NCBI RefSeq assembly: GCF_023898315.1
Contig: NC_064625.1
Location: forward strand, 104,084,269 to 104,148,268
Direction of reading: 5' to 3'
Length of the DNA: 64,000 bases
Source of the DNA: Schistocerca nitens
Lineage: Eukaryota > Arthropoda > Insecta > Orthoptera > Acrididae
Positions 33,591 to 44,275 of the stretch are shown in pieces (the first letter of the stretch is position 1; each line of letters opens with the position of its first letter). The translations under genes and the position numbers were made by a program. The notes under the pieces were generated by a model that was not told the origin of the DNA, ran no database searches, and saw only the letters and a list, made by a program, of their open reading frames with translations.

Positions 33591-35016
33591 TACACTCCTG
33601 GAAATTGAAATAAGAACACCGTGAATTCATTGTCCCAGGAAGGGGAAACTTTATTGACACATTCCTGGGGTCAGATACATCACATGATCACACTGACAGA
33701 ACCACAGGCACATAGACACAGGCAACAGAGCATGCACAATGTCGGCACTAGTACAGTGTATATCCACCTTTCGCAGCAATGCAGGCTGCTATTCTCCCAT
33801 GGAGACGATCGTAGAGATGCTGGATGTAGTCCTGTGGAACGGCTTGCCATGCCATTTCCACCTGGCGCCTCAGTTGGACCAGCGTTCGTGCTGGACGTGC
33901 AGACCGCGTGAGACGACGCTTCATCCAGTCCCAAACATGCTCAATTGGGGACAGATCCGGAGATCTTGCTGGCCAGGGTAGTTGACTTACACCTTCTAGA
34001 GCACGTTGGGTGGCACGGGATACATGCGGACGTGCATTGTCCTGTTGGAACAGCAAGTTCCCTTGCCGGTCTAGGAATGGTAGAACGATGGGTTCGATGA
34101 CGGTTTGGATGTACCGTGCACTATTCAGTGTCCCCTCGACGATCACCAGTGGTGTACGGCCAGTGTAGAAGATCGCTCCCCACACCATGATGCCGGGTGT
34201 TGGCCCTGTGTGCCTCGGTCGTATGCAGTCCTGATTGTGGGGCTCACCTGCACGGCGCCAAACACGCATACGACCATCATTGGCACCAAGGCAGAAGCGA
34301 CTCTCATCGCTGAAGACGACACGTCTCCATTCGTCCCTCCATTCACGCCTGTCGCGACACCACTGGAGGCGGGCTGCACGATGTTGGGGCGTGAGCGGAA
34401 GACGGCCTAACGGTGTGCGGGACCGTAGCCAAGCTTCATGGAGACGGTTGCGAATGGTCCTCGCCGATACCCCAGGAGCAACAGTGTCCCTAATTTGCTG
34501 GGAAGTGGCGGTGCGGTCCCCTACGGCACTGCGTAGGATCCTACGGTCTTGGCGTGCATCCGTGCGTCGCTGCGGTCCGGTCCCAGGTCGACGGGCACGT
34601 GCACCTTCCGCCGACCACTGGCGACAACATCGATGTACTGTGGAGACCTCACGCCCCACGTGTTGAGCAATTCGGCGGTACGTCCACCCGGCCTCCCGCA
34701 TGCCCACTATACGCCCTCGCTCAAAGTCCGTCAACTGCACATACGGTTCACGTCCACGCTGTCGCGGCATGCTACCAGTGTTAAAGACTGCGATGGAGCT
34801 CCGTATGCCACGGCAAACTGGCTGACACTGACGGCGGCGGTGCACAAATGCTGCGCAGCTAGCGCCATTCGACGGCCAACACCGCGGTTCCTGGTGTGTC
34901 CGCTGTGCCGTGCGTGTGATCATTGCTTGTACAGCCCTCTCGCAGTGTCCGGAGCAAGTATGGTGGGTCTGACACACCGGTGTCAATGTGTTCTTTTTTC
35001 CATTTCCAGGAGTGTA
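33591..35016 (-). mobile_element. Tc1-like family A element, copy A6
   Basis: Complete 1426-bp copy, both ends and TA duplication. The RTE sequence on either side (GGAATTAAAATACA then AGGTGAAAGG) is continuous in copy a2. Confidence 0.97.
33748..34770 (-). CDS. Tc1-like transposase, copy A6
   Basis: Uninterrupted 340 aa with all three catalytic residues. Differences are G114W in the second DNA-binding region, R177P just past the WRRAGE motif, and S201F after VWGAI. Three non-conservative changes in conserved segments make activity doubtful. Confidence 0.92.
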   Translation of the reverse strand: MPRQRGREPYVQLTDFERGRIVGMREAGWTYRRIAQHVGREVSTVHRCCRQWSAEGARARRPGTGPQRRTDARQDRRILRSAVGDRTATSQQIRDTVAPGVSARTIRNRLHEAWLRSRTPLGRLPLTPQHRAARLQWCRDRREWRDEWRRVVFSDESRFCLGANDGRMRVWRRAGEPHNQDCIRPRHTGPTPGIMVWGAIFYTGRTPLVIVEGTLNSARYIQTVIEPIVLPFLDRQGNLLFQQDNARPHVSRATQRALEGVSQLPWPARSPDLSPIEHVWDWMKRRLTRSARPARTLVQLRRQVEMAWQAVPQDYIQHLYDRLHGRIAACIAAKGGYTLY

Positions 35017-35412
35017 CAAGGTGAAAGGATATCAATGATACGATTCGCTGATGACATTGCTATCCTGAGTGAAAGTGAAGAAGAATTAAATGATCTGCTG
35101 AACGGAATGAACAGTCTAATGAGTACACAGTATGGTTTGAGAGTAAATCGGAGAAAGACGAAGGTAATGAGAAGTAGTAGAAATGAGAACAGCGAGAAAC
35201 TTAACATCAGGATTGATGGTCACGAAGTCAGTGAGGTTAAGGAATTCTGCTACCTAGGCAAAAACTGTAGAGGAAGACAGAGATTGGAATACGTCAAGCA
35301 AATAATTGAGGACGTAGGTTGCAAGTGCTACTCTGAGATGAAGAGGTTAGCACAGGAAATGAATTTGTGGCAGGCCGCATCAAACCAGACTGATAAAAAA
35401 AATTTAAAACAA

Positions 35413-36400
35413 ACCTGACTTGCATTCTCACAGTGGTGCTACTAACGCCATTCTTATGCGACTGGTGCGAAATTTGAACAGACGTCATCTGTAAGACCTT
35501 GAAACACGCCAACCAACTTTTGTTGATATCGCACAACTCCTTCTTTCTGCGATTTTTTTTCCGACAGTGTATTTTCGACTTCAAACTCGCAAGGATACAC
35601 CTTTTTTTTCACTTGCCGCCCTCATTTTACGACCCACCACCTAACTCCTTAAGGTGGGTCTTTATTGACCACTTAGCCGCTGCGATCGGTATATGGGCGC
35701 TGATGTGGCTGAACTTCCACACCAGTTCCCACATCCGATCGCACCGTTGCCCGCGTCCCGCCACGTGGAGGCGGGTCACAGTTGATCGTGTTTTGTTTTT
35801 GTCTCTTTTATTTTGTTTTCGTTTGTTTGGTTACCCTTGTTTACTATTCGTCTTTCTTTTCTCTTCTTTATGGCAGCTTTCCCAAACCGTTTAGCAAAAA
35901 TTTACATGAAATATAAATTTTGAAAAGGAAATACAAAAATATAGTTGAGAATGAAGAAGAGGAAAGAAGATAGGAAAAAGTTTATAGTCCCTCCACCGTG
36001 GGGAACTGAGGATGAAAGCCTTGGAATTAGTCGTCAAGCCATTGATCCTCAGTCTCCAATCCTTCGCTTACCTTTAAACTAAGATGATCTATGTTAATCT
36101 ATAATTACTATGCTAATTACTAAAGCTGTTACTAAGATAATTACGCTCTTGACAGGTTTAAAGTGCCGTGTTTGCCTGTGGCGTCTATGTAGGTGCTGCA
36201 TCTATGTTTGCCGTCTGTACGGTCTCTCGCGCCTGTACTCTTTATGGCATTCATCTGAGATTTTTTCTGTCAGTACGTTTAGTTCGTCCCATAATTCTGG
36301 TGTTCTTTGCAAGGATAGCTGAGAGCGCTAACGCGCTGCTTCCTTGACTTGGGTAGGCGCGCCGGCCCCAGATCAAATCCGCCCGACGTGGTTCCAGTGA
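35413..36400. other. Spacer with possible MITE and tRNA-like remnant
   Basis: 35413-35640 has the look of a short mariner-type non-autonomous repeat (GGTGCTACTAACGCCATTCT) but its ends were not found. Around 36314-36385 a tRNA-like segment (GATAGCTGAGAGCGCTAACG, then GCCCCAGATCAAATCC) suggests a SINE head. No coding frame recognised. Confidence 0.4.
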
Positions 36401-36404
36401 AAGA

Positions 36405-38840
36405 TTGGGTGACTGTAATTCGTCAGTAGGGAAAGGGAGAGAAGGAAACATAGTAGGTGAATATGGATTGGGGGGAAGAAATGAAAGAGGAAGCCGCCTT
36501 GTAGAATTTTGCACGGAGCATAACTTAATCATAGCTAACACTTGGTTCAAGAATCATAAAAGAAGGTTGTATACCTGGAAGAATCCTGGAGATACTAAAA
36601 GGTATCAGATAGATTATATAATGGTAAGACAGAGATTTAGGAACCAGGTTTTAAATTGTAAGACATTTCCAGGGGCAGATGTGGATTCTGACCACAATCT
36701 ATTGGTTATGAACTGCAGATTGAAACTGAAGAAACTGCAAAAAGGTGGGAATTTAAGGAGATGGGACCTGGATAAACTGAAAGAACCAGAGGTTGTACAG
36801 AGTTTCAGGGAGAGCATAAGGGAACAATTGACAGGAATGGGGGAAAGAAATACAGTCCAAGAAGAATGGGTAGCTCTGAGGGATGAAGTAGTGCAGGCAG
36901 CAGAGGATCAAGTAGGTAAAAAGACGAGGGCTAATAGAAATCCTTGGGTAACAGAAGAAATATTGAATTTAATTGATGAAAGGAGAAAATATAAAAATGC
37001 AGTAAATGAAGCAGGCAAAAAGGAATACATACGTCTCAAAAATGAGATCGACAGGAAGTGCAAAATGGCTCAGCAGGCATGGCTAGAGGACAAATATAAG
37101 GATGTAGAGGCTTATCTCGCTAGGTGTAAGATAGATTCAGCCTACAGGAAAATTAAAGAGACCTTTGGAGATAAGAGAACCACTTGTATGAACATCAAGA
37201 GCTCAGATGGAAACCCAGTTCTAAGCAAAGAAGGGAAAGCAGAAAGGTGGAGGGAGTATATAGAGGGTCCATACAAGGGCAATGTACTTGAGGACAATAT
37301 TATGGAAATGGAAGAGGATGTAGATGAAGATGAAATGGGAGATAAGATACTGCGTGAAGAGTTTGACAGAGCACTGAAAGACCTGAATCGAAACAAGGCC
37401 CCGGGAGTAGACAACATTCCATTAGAACTACTGATGGCCTTGGGAGAGCCAGTCATGACAAAACTCTACCATCTGGTGAGCAAGATGTATGAGACAGGCG
37501 AAATACCCTCAGACTTCAAGAAGAATATAATAATTCCAATCCCAAAGAAAGCAGGTGTTGACACATGTGAAAATTACCGAACTATCAGTTTAATAAGTCA
37601 CAGCTGCAAAATACTAACGCGAATTCTTTACAGACAAATGGAAAAACAGGTAGAAGAGGACCTCGGGGAAGATCAGTTTGGATTCCGTAGAAATGTTGGA
37701 ACACGTGAGGCAATATTAACCTTACGACTTATCTTAGAAGAAAGATTAAGAAAAGGCAAACCTACGTTTCTAGCATTTGTAGACTTAGAGAAAGCTTTTG
37801 ACAACGTTAACTGGAATACCCTCTTTCAAATTCTAAAGGTGGCAGTGGTAAAATACAGCGAGCGAAAGGCTATTTACAATTTGTACAGAAACCAGATGGC
37901 AGTTATAAGAGTCGAGGGGCATGAAAGGGAAGCAGTGGTTGGGAAAGGAGTGAGACAGGGTTGTAGCCTCTCCCCGATGTTATTCAATCTGTATATTGAG
38001 CAAGCAGTAAAGGAAACAAAAGAAAAATTCGGAGTGGGTATTAAAATTCATGGAGAAGAAGTAAAAACTTTGAGGTTTGCTGATGACATTGTAATTCTGT
38101 CAGAGACAGCAAAGGACTTGGAAGAGCAGTTGAACGGAATGGACAGTGTCTTGAAAGGAGGATATAAGATGAACATCAACAAAAGCAAAACGAGGATAAT
38201 GGAATGTAGTCAAATTAAACCGGGTGATGCTGAGGGGATTAGATTAGGAAATGAGACACTTAAAGTAGTAAAGGAGTTTTGCTATTTAGGGAGTAAAATA
38301 ACTGATGATGGTCGAAGTAGAGAGGATATAAAATGTAGACTGGCAATGGGAAGGAAATCGTTTCTGAAGAAGAGAAATTTGTTAACATCGAGTATAGATT
38401 TAAGTGTCAGAAAGTCGTTTCTGAAAGTATTTGTATGGAGTGTAGCCATGTATGGAAGTGAAACATGGACGATAAATAGTTTGGACAAGAAGAGAATAGA
38501 AGCTTTCGAAATGTGGTGCTACAGAAGAATGCTGAAGATAAGGTGGGTAGATCACGTAACTAAGGAGGAGGTATTGAATAGGATTGGGGAGAAGAGAAGT
38601 TTGTGGCACAACTTGACTAGAAGAAGGGATTGGTTGGTAGGACATGTTTTGAGGCATCAAGGGATCACGAATTTAGCATTGGAGGGCAGCGTGGAGGGTA
38701 AAAATCGTAGAGGGAGACCAAGAGATGAATACACTAAGCAGATTCAGAAGGATGTAGGTTGCAGTAGGTACTGGGAGATGAAGAGTCTTGCACATGATAG
38801 AGTGGCATGGAGAGCTGCATCAAACCAGTCTCAGGACTGA
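36405..38840 (+). CDS. Endonuclease/reverse transcriptase, RTE-like, N-terminally truncated
   Basis: 811 codons without a stop. It begins in the C-terminal part of an apurinic-type endonuclease (GDCNSSVGKGREGN, QIDYI at 68-72, SDHNLL at 95-100). The reverse transcriptase follows: NKAPGVDNIPLELL, ENYRTISLISHSCKIL, QFGFRRNVGTREAIL, FVDLEKAFDNVNW, GVRQGCSLSPMLFNLY, FADD at about 558-561. The C-terminal domain has CYLGSKITDDGRS, YGSETWT, and FEMWCYRRMLKIRW. Such proteins nick DNA and copy their RNA into it. The annotated first codon is not an ATG because roughly the first 120 residues are missing. Unlike the a copies it shows no internal break, so insertion was recent. Confidence 0.9.
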   Translation: MGDCNSSVGKGREGNIVGEYGLGGRNERGSRLVEFCTEHNLIIANTWFKNHKRRLYTWKNPGDTKRYQIDYIMVRQRFRNQVLNCKTFPGADVDSDHNLLVMNCRLKLKKLQKGGNLRRWDLDKLKEPEVVQSFRESIREQLTGMGERNTVQEEWVALRDEVVQAAEDQVGKKTRANRNPWVTEEILNLIDERRKYKNAVNEAGKKEYIRLKNEIDRKCKMAQQAWLEDKYKDVEAYLARCKIDSAYRKIKETFGDKRTTCMNIKSSDGNPVLSKEGKAERWREYIEGPYKGNVLEDNIMEMEEDVDEDEMGDKILREEFDRALKDLNRNKAPGVDNIPLELLMALGEPVMTKLYHLVSKMYETGEIPSDFKKNIIIPIPKKAGVDTCENYRTISLISHSCKILTRILYRQMEKQVEEDLGEDQFGFRRNVGTREAILTLRLILEERLRKGKPTFLAFVDLEKAFDNVNWNTLFQILKVAVVKYSERKAIYNLYRNQMAVIRVEGHEREAVVGKGVRQGCSLSPMLFNLYIEQAVKETKEKFGVGIKIHGEEVKTLRFADDIVILSETAKDLEEQLNGMDSVLKGGYKMNINKSKTRIMECSQIKPGDAEGIRLGNETLKVVKEFCYLGSKITDDGRSREDIKCRLAMGRKSFLKKRNLLTSSIDLSVRKSFLKVFVWSVAMYGSETWTINSLDKKRIEAFEMWCYRRMLKIRWVDHVTKEEVLNRIGEKRSLWHNLTRRRDWLVGHVLRHQGITNLALEGSVEGKNRRGRPRDEYTKQIQKDVGCSRYWEMKSLAHDRVAWRAASNQSQD

Positions 38841-38857
38841 AGACCACAACAACAACA
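36405..38857 (+). mobile_element. RTE-like retrotransposon, second subfamily (b)
   Basis: A 5'-truncated copy that begins in the endonuclease and ends with a 3' UTR of under 20 nt running into ACCACAACAACAAC. Very short 3' UTRs with simple repeats are usual for RTE-clade elements. Confidence 0.85.
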
Positions 38858-38858
38858 T

Positions 38859-40937
38859 GACAATCGTAAGGTATTTTCTGTAGAGCGGGAGAAAAAATTA
38901 GTGGAGTATTTGTTGCATTCTTGTAAGACATGCTTTGGTTTTGACACTAAAACATGCAGGCGCTTAGCAAGTGAGCTGGCTTTGAAAAATGGTCTGAAAT
39001 GTCCTGACAACTGGACGGAGGGAATGGCCGGTGTAGACTGGTTCTATGGGTTCATGAAACGAAATCCCAGTTTAAGTATCCGAAGCCCAGAGGGCTGCAA
39101 CTTATCTAGAGCAACATCCTTTAATCGGTATACTGTTTCGCATTTCTTCGAAAACTTGAAAGTTCTTTACCAGAGAACCTTACTTCCGCTGATGGTACAA
39201 GGGTTTTCAATCTGGATGAAACCAGTACCTCAACTGTACTGCTTCCAAAAGTAGCGGCACAAAAGAGAAGTAAACAGATTTTTCAAGCTACTAGTGGAGA
39301 ACGTGGTGTCTTTTGTGAGCACCTGTTGCATAATCGGTGCACGTGGTACTTTCCTGCCCCCAGCAATGATATTTCCTCAAGTACATTTTAAACAACATAT
39401 GGTAAGTAATGCACCAACAGGCACCATGTGGTTAGCAACAAAGTCTGGCTGGATGAATAGCGAACTTTTTGGGGTTGTCATGAAACATTTCATCCACAAA
39501 CCCTGTAGTAGCAAAGACAGTCCTGCGCTTCTAATTTTAGACAGCCATGAAAGCCATCTGTCAATTGAGGTAATAGATGTAGCAAAAGCCAATGGGGTGG
39601 TTATGCTAACTGTACCCCCACATACCTCAAACAAACTGCAGCCTCAAGATGTAAGAGTGTTCTCTTCATTCAAGAGAACTTATTACTCAGCACTAAATTC
39701 AAAACTCCTACACAGGAAAGGCACTTCTCTCACTATTTATGATGTACCTGCATGTGTCAAAATTGCTCATGACAGATCAAGGACACCCACTAACATATGT
39801 TCGGCTTTCAAGAAATGTGGAATATTTCCATTTGATGAAGACATCTTCACTGACGAAGATTTTATGGTCAGCAAAGTAACATAGAGGGTTGTGGAGGCAA
39901 ACAGAACAACTTCAGATGTTACTTCTCTCCATCATATCAAGTATGCACAATCTGCAGGACAAGCCTCAGTCGATGTCAGCCAGTCACAAGATCTGCAGCA
40001 AGCAGGACCATCTGCAGTGCTTAACACCCAAACAGCTTTTCCTAATGGAATTTCTCCTGAAATAATTCGAGGATATCCAAAAGCAGAGAACAATAAACGT
40101 AAGAGAGGACGAAGTTTAATTGCAACTGATACACTGGACAAAGATTTGCTGCAAGCCACAAAACATCCCAATAAAAAGGTCAACCGGCAGCTTTATGAGC
40201 AGTAATCAGATGACGACATTAGTGAGGCGCATTATGAAGAGAGCGATACCAACGTGGATGTGTCAGGTGAATCTGAGTACAACTTTGAAGACTTGGACAA
40301 ATTACCAGAAACAAATGATTCCGTTTTGACCAAATTTGAACTGAAAAACATAACACTTGTTTACTATAAGGGGAAGATTTTGAAACTGAAAGATGACGCA
40401 GGAGAGTATCAGGTACCATTTTTGAGAAAAAGTGGAAAAATGGGAGGGAAGTTTTATTTTCGTCAGGTAAAGGATGAAGTTTTTGTTCCAGCTAGCAACA
40501 TACTTTACGTGCTCGCACGACCTGCTACTGATGGTGTGACAAAGAGACAAAAATCATATTTCAGATTTGGAATCAGCTTCGAGGCCATTGATGTTCGGTA
40601 ATTCCAAAATGAATTACATGATTGTGTGACTGCAGATTTAATTATATGTTTCACACGTGGAATATATGTAAACGTTATGTTTAAAGTACGTTTACACTTA
40701 CTTTGTATGCTAAATAGGTTCTCTCAAGAAACCTGTGGGGCACAATGAACCATTTACCAAATTTTTTTCAAAGGTGTGCAGCTAAAAAACAATTAATGAC
40801 AATGCAATCATATAAGGCCATTTGATACTTGAATGATTAAACTGTAACATATGTAAATCACAATTCTGTAATAAAATTATTGGATGAGTAACACGGAGAA
40901 ATATTTTTTATGGTTCAATGTGCCCCACTCTCCCCTA
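38859..40937 (+). pseudogene. pogo/jerky-like (DDE_1) transposase relic
   Basis: Reading NRKVFSVEREKKLVEYLLHS then a CENP-B-type DNA-binding region (CRRLASELALKNGLKC, WFYGFMKRNPSLSIR). Near 39190 the frame shifts by one, giving VFNLDETSTSTVL (first D), and shifts back near 39280. Then GTFLPPAMIFPQVHFK, LLILDSHESHLS (second D) and PPHTSNKLQPQDVRVFSSFK (third D). In-frame stops at 39252, 39882 and 40203 break it. The C-terminal tail to 40601 ends SYFRFGISFEAIDVR. The right end of the element is probably the GTGCCCCACTCTCCCC next to TA at 40936-40937. RTE-b lies directly at its 5' side, so its left end is missing. Confidence 0.8.
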
Positions 40938-41106
40938 CCTTATGCGGAGCCCAAGATTTATCGCGATCACCAAGTTTAGATCCAAAGTATGATAGGTAAA
41001 CCTTTTTCACAGTGTTTGTAATGTTTCTTTGGTGTTTCCTAATGACAAATTCACCACAAATATAACAAAAACTGTCAGCAGAATTTTTACAACCACGATT
41101 AGACAT
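40938..41106 (-). pseudogene. Fragment of an unnamed arthropod repeat protein with a Cys motif
   Basis: From ATG at 41106 on minus: MSNRGCKNSADSFCYICGEF, then NTVKKVYLSYFGSKLGDRDK and SWAPHKV. A CxxC pair, YFGxKLGDxDKxWAPH and similar length recall a short uncharacterised protein that I have seen repeatedly in arthropod genomes; I cannot name a function. The reading is cut at the TA where the pogo-like element ends, so insertion of that element interrupted it. Confidence 0.45.
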
Positions 41107-41741
41107 TGTACTGAGCACATGTACAAGAAATGGGAAAGTGAGGTTAGGTTGACAGTAAACAAAACACCATCTGTTAACACAAAAATAGAATCGACCATTT
41201 TTGTGCCAGTAAATGTTTTTCAGCAGTGCTACCAACGTCATCTACATTCATTGCACCTCCTTTTTAAATTATTTTAACTATATAAAAGCTGTTAAATTCT
41301 TTAAAAAATCGCTTAATTTAATAAATGCAACTGTAAAATGTGAGAAATGTTGGGTGATATAGTTCTTTAAGTATCGTATTTAAATTTCCCATAAAAAACA
41401 TAATAATAACGTATTTTCAGCACAAAAGTTTTTCCATCTTTGGCCTGTGTAACCAATATCGGCTTTCCAGTGTTGCAATTAGCTTTTTATGATCCCGGCA
41501 GGCGCAGTTCTCGGCACTTACTGAGTTAATGGCCTCTAAACGGCTTTTATGTCGCGCATAAAATTACTTCTTTCGTACTGTGTAGGCGTGTACACGTGAG
41601 CTGTTATCAGCTACGAGTTACTTTTTATTTTACTTTTTGTCGCACTGCAGGTTTAAGTATATAGTTCTGGTTGCCAAGTGTGTTTCTTACTGCGATATGA
41701 CGATGTAAATACCATATACATGACCAGGTGAAACATTACAC
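41107..41741. other. Spacer
   Basis: AT-rich; no recognised gene. Confidence 0.5.
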
Positions 41742-41925
41742 TAAGATTTTGTAAAATTTTTTGCTTATTTATAGACAAAGTTTGACAATGCATGAACCTG
41801 TGTTCAGTGTATACCGCCTTTAAAATCGGAAGATGGTCATTGTATGGCCGAAACAGGTTATGACTGTGTCACAAGAATGTGATTGCGTCTATAAATAAAC
41901 AAAAAAAATTTACAAAATATTCAGT
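41742..41925 (+). repeat. Short element with inverted ends and hammerhead-like core
   Basis: The left TTTTTTGCTTATTTATAGAC and right GTCTATAAATAAAC then AAAAAAA are inverted. Inside, at 41827-41858, CGGAAGA, a stem GGTCAT/ATGGCC with loop TGT, then GAAACAGGT follow the box order of a hammerhead ribozyme; CUGANGA has one change (U4 to G). May be a remnant of a Penelope-like or other retroelement tail. Confidence 0.4.
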
Positions 41926-42515
41926 CACGCACTCCATTGGCAAAATGTCGTTTTTTCCAACACCGAGATTTTGAGTATGCTGTTAGTAGAAACTGGTGTG
42001 AGCCAATCACCGATTATACAACATTATTTTTATGCTTGTATTGCAGGAATGCGATCAATTAGGAACTTCAATTACTCCTCTTCCTTTTTTGTTTCCTGTT
42101 TGTCCAGTACTCCTCTATCTTCTACTGATGTCTTTTCCCTTCTTTGCTCCAGCTCGTTCACTGATGTGTCGCATCGAAGGCTGTACGAAGTATGTTAAAA
42201 AAGGAACTGAAATTTTATAATTTCGCTTTGTTTATTAGTATCATTCTCGCAATTTTTTCGTTGTTGTGCTGGCGAACATGCCCGAGAAACTTCTTCACAG
42301 TATTAGCTAGACTGGATATTTAGTCTGTTGTCAGTTATCAGAAACGGTGCACGTGATTCGATAGTATCGTCTAGTATTTATCTATTCTAGTGTATAAAGG
42401 GGAAAAGGTGTATCAAATTACTTCAAATTTTTACACGATACTCTAGTAAACATTCGAATGGACATGCTGTATATGTTTTTAAACAACAATGTACAAGTTT
42501 TGTTTTAAAATATAC
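41926..42515. other. Spacer
   Basis: AT-rich; no recognised gene. Confidence 0.5.
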
Positions 42516-43004
42516 TGTGGTGTCACCGCCAGACACCACACTTGCTAGGTGGTAGCCTTTAAATCGGCCGCGGTCCATTAGTATACGTCGGACCCGCGTG
42601 TCGCCACTATCAGCGATCGCAGACCGAGCGCCGCCACACGGCAGGTCTAGAGAGACTTCCTAGCACTCGCCCCAGTTGTACAACCGACGTTCATAGTAGT
42701 GGTTCACTGACAATTAAGCTCTCATTTGCCGAGACGATAGTTAGCATAGCCTTCAGCTACGTCATTTGCTACGACCTAGCAAGGCGCCATTACCAGTTAT
42801 ATTGAGCTTATTACAAAACCTGTACCGTCAAGAGCGATGTACACCAATTATGGATTAAAGTTAAGTATTACATCATCTAGTACTTTATTTGCAATTCTCA
42901 AGACATTGTCCTGTTCCAGACCTCACGCCAGTCCGCGTGAGCTTAAACGCGTGTATTTCGGCCTCCTCTAGCAACACGGTGTTGGCTCTTCTGCCAACAC
43001 TTCA
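42516..43004 (+). mobile_element. Solo LTR, 489 bp
   Basis: Begins TGTGGTGTCACCGCC, ends CCAACACTTCA, and is flanked by exact 5-bp duplications TATAC (42511-42515 and 43005-43009), the size expected for LTR retrotransposon integrase. No internal region or second LTR is present, so it is a recombination remnant. Strand is assigned from TG...CA and the TTATGGATTAAAG region near 42850 and is not certain. Confidence 0.9.
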
Positions 43005-43507
43005 TATACTGAGAGGAAGAAAATGTTGTGTTGAGCTATGTGGTCTTCTGAAAATATACCGTTTTGGTTTTCTTTCTCACACTTGGTTTTATCGATGGGA
43101 TTGGTGCATAAGTTCGTAGCGTTTTATGGTAAGTTCAAGAAATACATATTGTCACGTAGAGGAAGGTGTAAGTAGTTGAATGACGAACACAAACTTCACT
43201 TAACGAAGGTTTATTCAGCACTTGCACACACAAGAGTGCGGAGGGAACTGCCTCCGGCCAGAGCATATACGGTACATATACAGCTACAGAACTTTCCAAT
43301 ACATTGATTCTTGCCATTTGTGGATACTTCTAGAATCTACTCGAAACAAATATAGAAATTAAAATGTTTCAGTTCAGGTGAGTTCTCCGTGCATAAATCC
43401 AGTATCATAACCACCATACTACGGCGACTGTGCTGCTCGGCTTCTTCTGCGACAGTATAACAGACACTTTAGTCATCCATAATATGTTCTTCTTCACTAT
43501 TTACAAC

Positions 43508-43805
43508 CAAGGGCGTACCCAGGAACTGAACTGGGAGGGGGGGGGGGGCGGTCATACTAGTCTCAGGAAACAAGGACTCGAGACAACATACAGCACTTCT
43601 TATTAAATAAAACAGTAAACCAGTGAAAAACTGCTTTTAATAAACATTTTAAATACAAGAATGCACTTGTACAATCCGAGAAAACATGCAGCATTTCTTA
43701 TTAAATAAAACAGTGAACTAGTAAAACACTGCGAGTATCTTCTAGGGAGGGGGGGGGCAGCTGCCTCCCCCCCCACCCCCATGACCCTCGCTGGGTACGC
43801 CCATG
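43508..43805. mobile_element. hAT-type MITE, 298 bp
   Basis: Terminal repeats AAGGGCGTACCCAG and CTGGGTACGCCCAT, with 8-bp duplications TTTACAAC (43500-43507 and 43806-43813), as hAT enzymes make. G-runs and C-runs near the two ends are also inverted. No coding sequence. Confidence 0.88.
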
Positions 43806-44275
43806 TTTACAACAGTCTGCCAACGCTGCGGTAGCTTTTCTATTCCACGACTCCGGAAATCACGTGGTTTTGCGGCGGAGAACTCCTGGAGCCATTTTTG
43901 GAGCGCATTTCCATCCGGAAAGGAAGTTCGTTGCATGTTGTTCGGTAGACAGCGGAGGAGGTGAAAATCTGAGGGCACAGGATCAGGCCCATAAGGTGGC
44001 GGTGGAATGGCTTCACAACCCTACTATTGAGTCCTTTCTCAGTCTAGCAGAATGCGAGCTGGCTTTCTCGTGGAGTAGCACCATTTCATGTAGCCTTCCT
44101 GTTCGTTGTTCTAGGACTGCGTCTGCAAGACGTCTCAGCTATTGACAATAAATGTCGGCACCGAAGGCTATACCTCGGGAGAGCAGTTCGTAGCACAGCA
44201 CGACATTTTTTGTGGATGCGTGCAGGACTTCGTATGGGGAGTTGCTGCTATGTTTGGGCTCAAGCATACCTTTCT

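Larger units (their letters stand above)
32595..35401 (+). pseudogene. RTE-like retrotransposon copy a3, split by A6
   Basis: From 32595 it reads YKSLRNEINRKCREAKTKW, DSAYRKVKTTFGDIK and DRWKEYIESLYEGEDL, the linker before the reverse transcriptase. A ~26-nt deletion near 32947 shifts the frame. Then SLGEVATKRLFTLVCRIYEF, YRTISLTAHASKLL, QFGFRKSKGTREAIL and FVDLEKAFDNIKW follow. A 1-nt loss near 33446 breaks it again. After A6, IRFADDIAILSESEEEL resumes, and a ~0.3-kb deletion joins CYLG to KNCRGRQRLEYVKQIIEDV. An 11-bp duplication ATTTAAAACAA flanks the whole (32584-32594 and 35402-35412). Confidence 0.9.

Noticed and set aside
34549..35418. 289-aa plus-strand frame joining family A antisense to RTE sequence
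   Set aside because: Accidental chimera across the insertion boundary.
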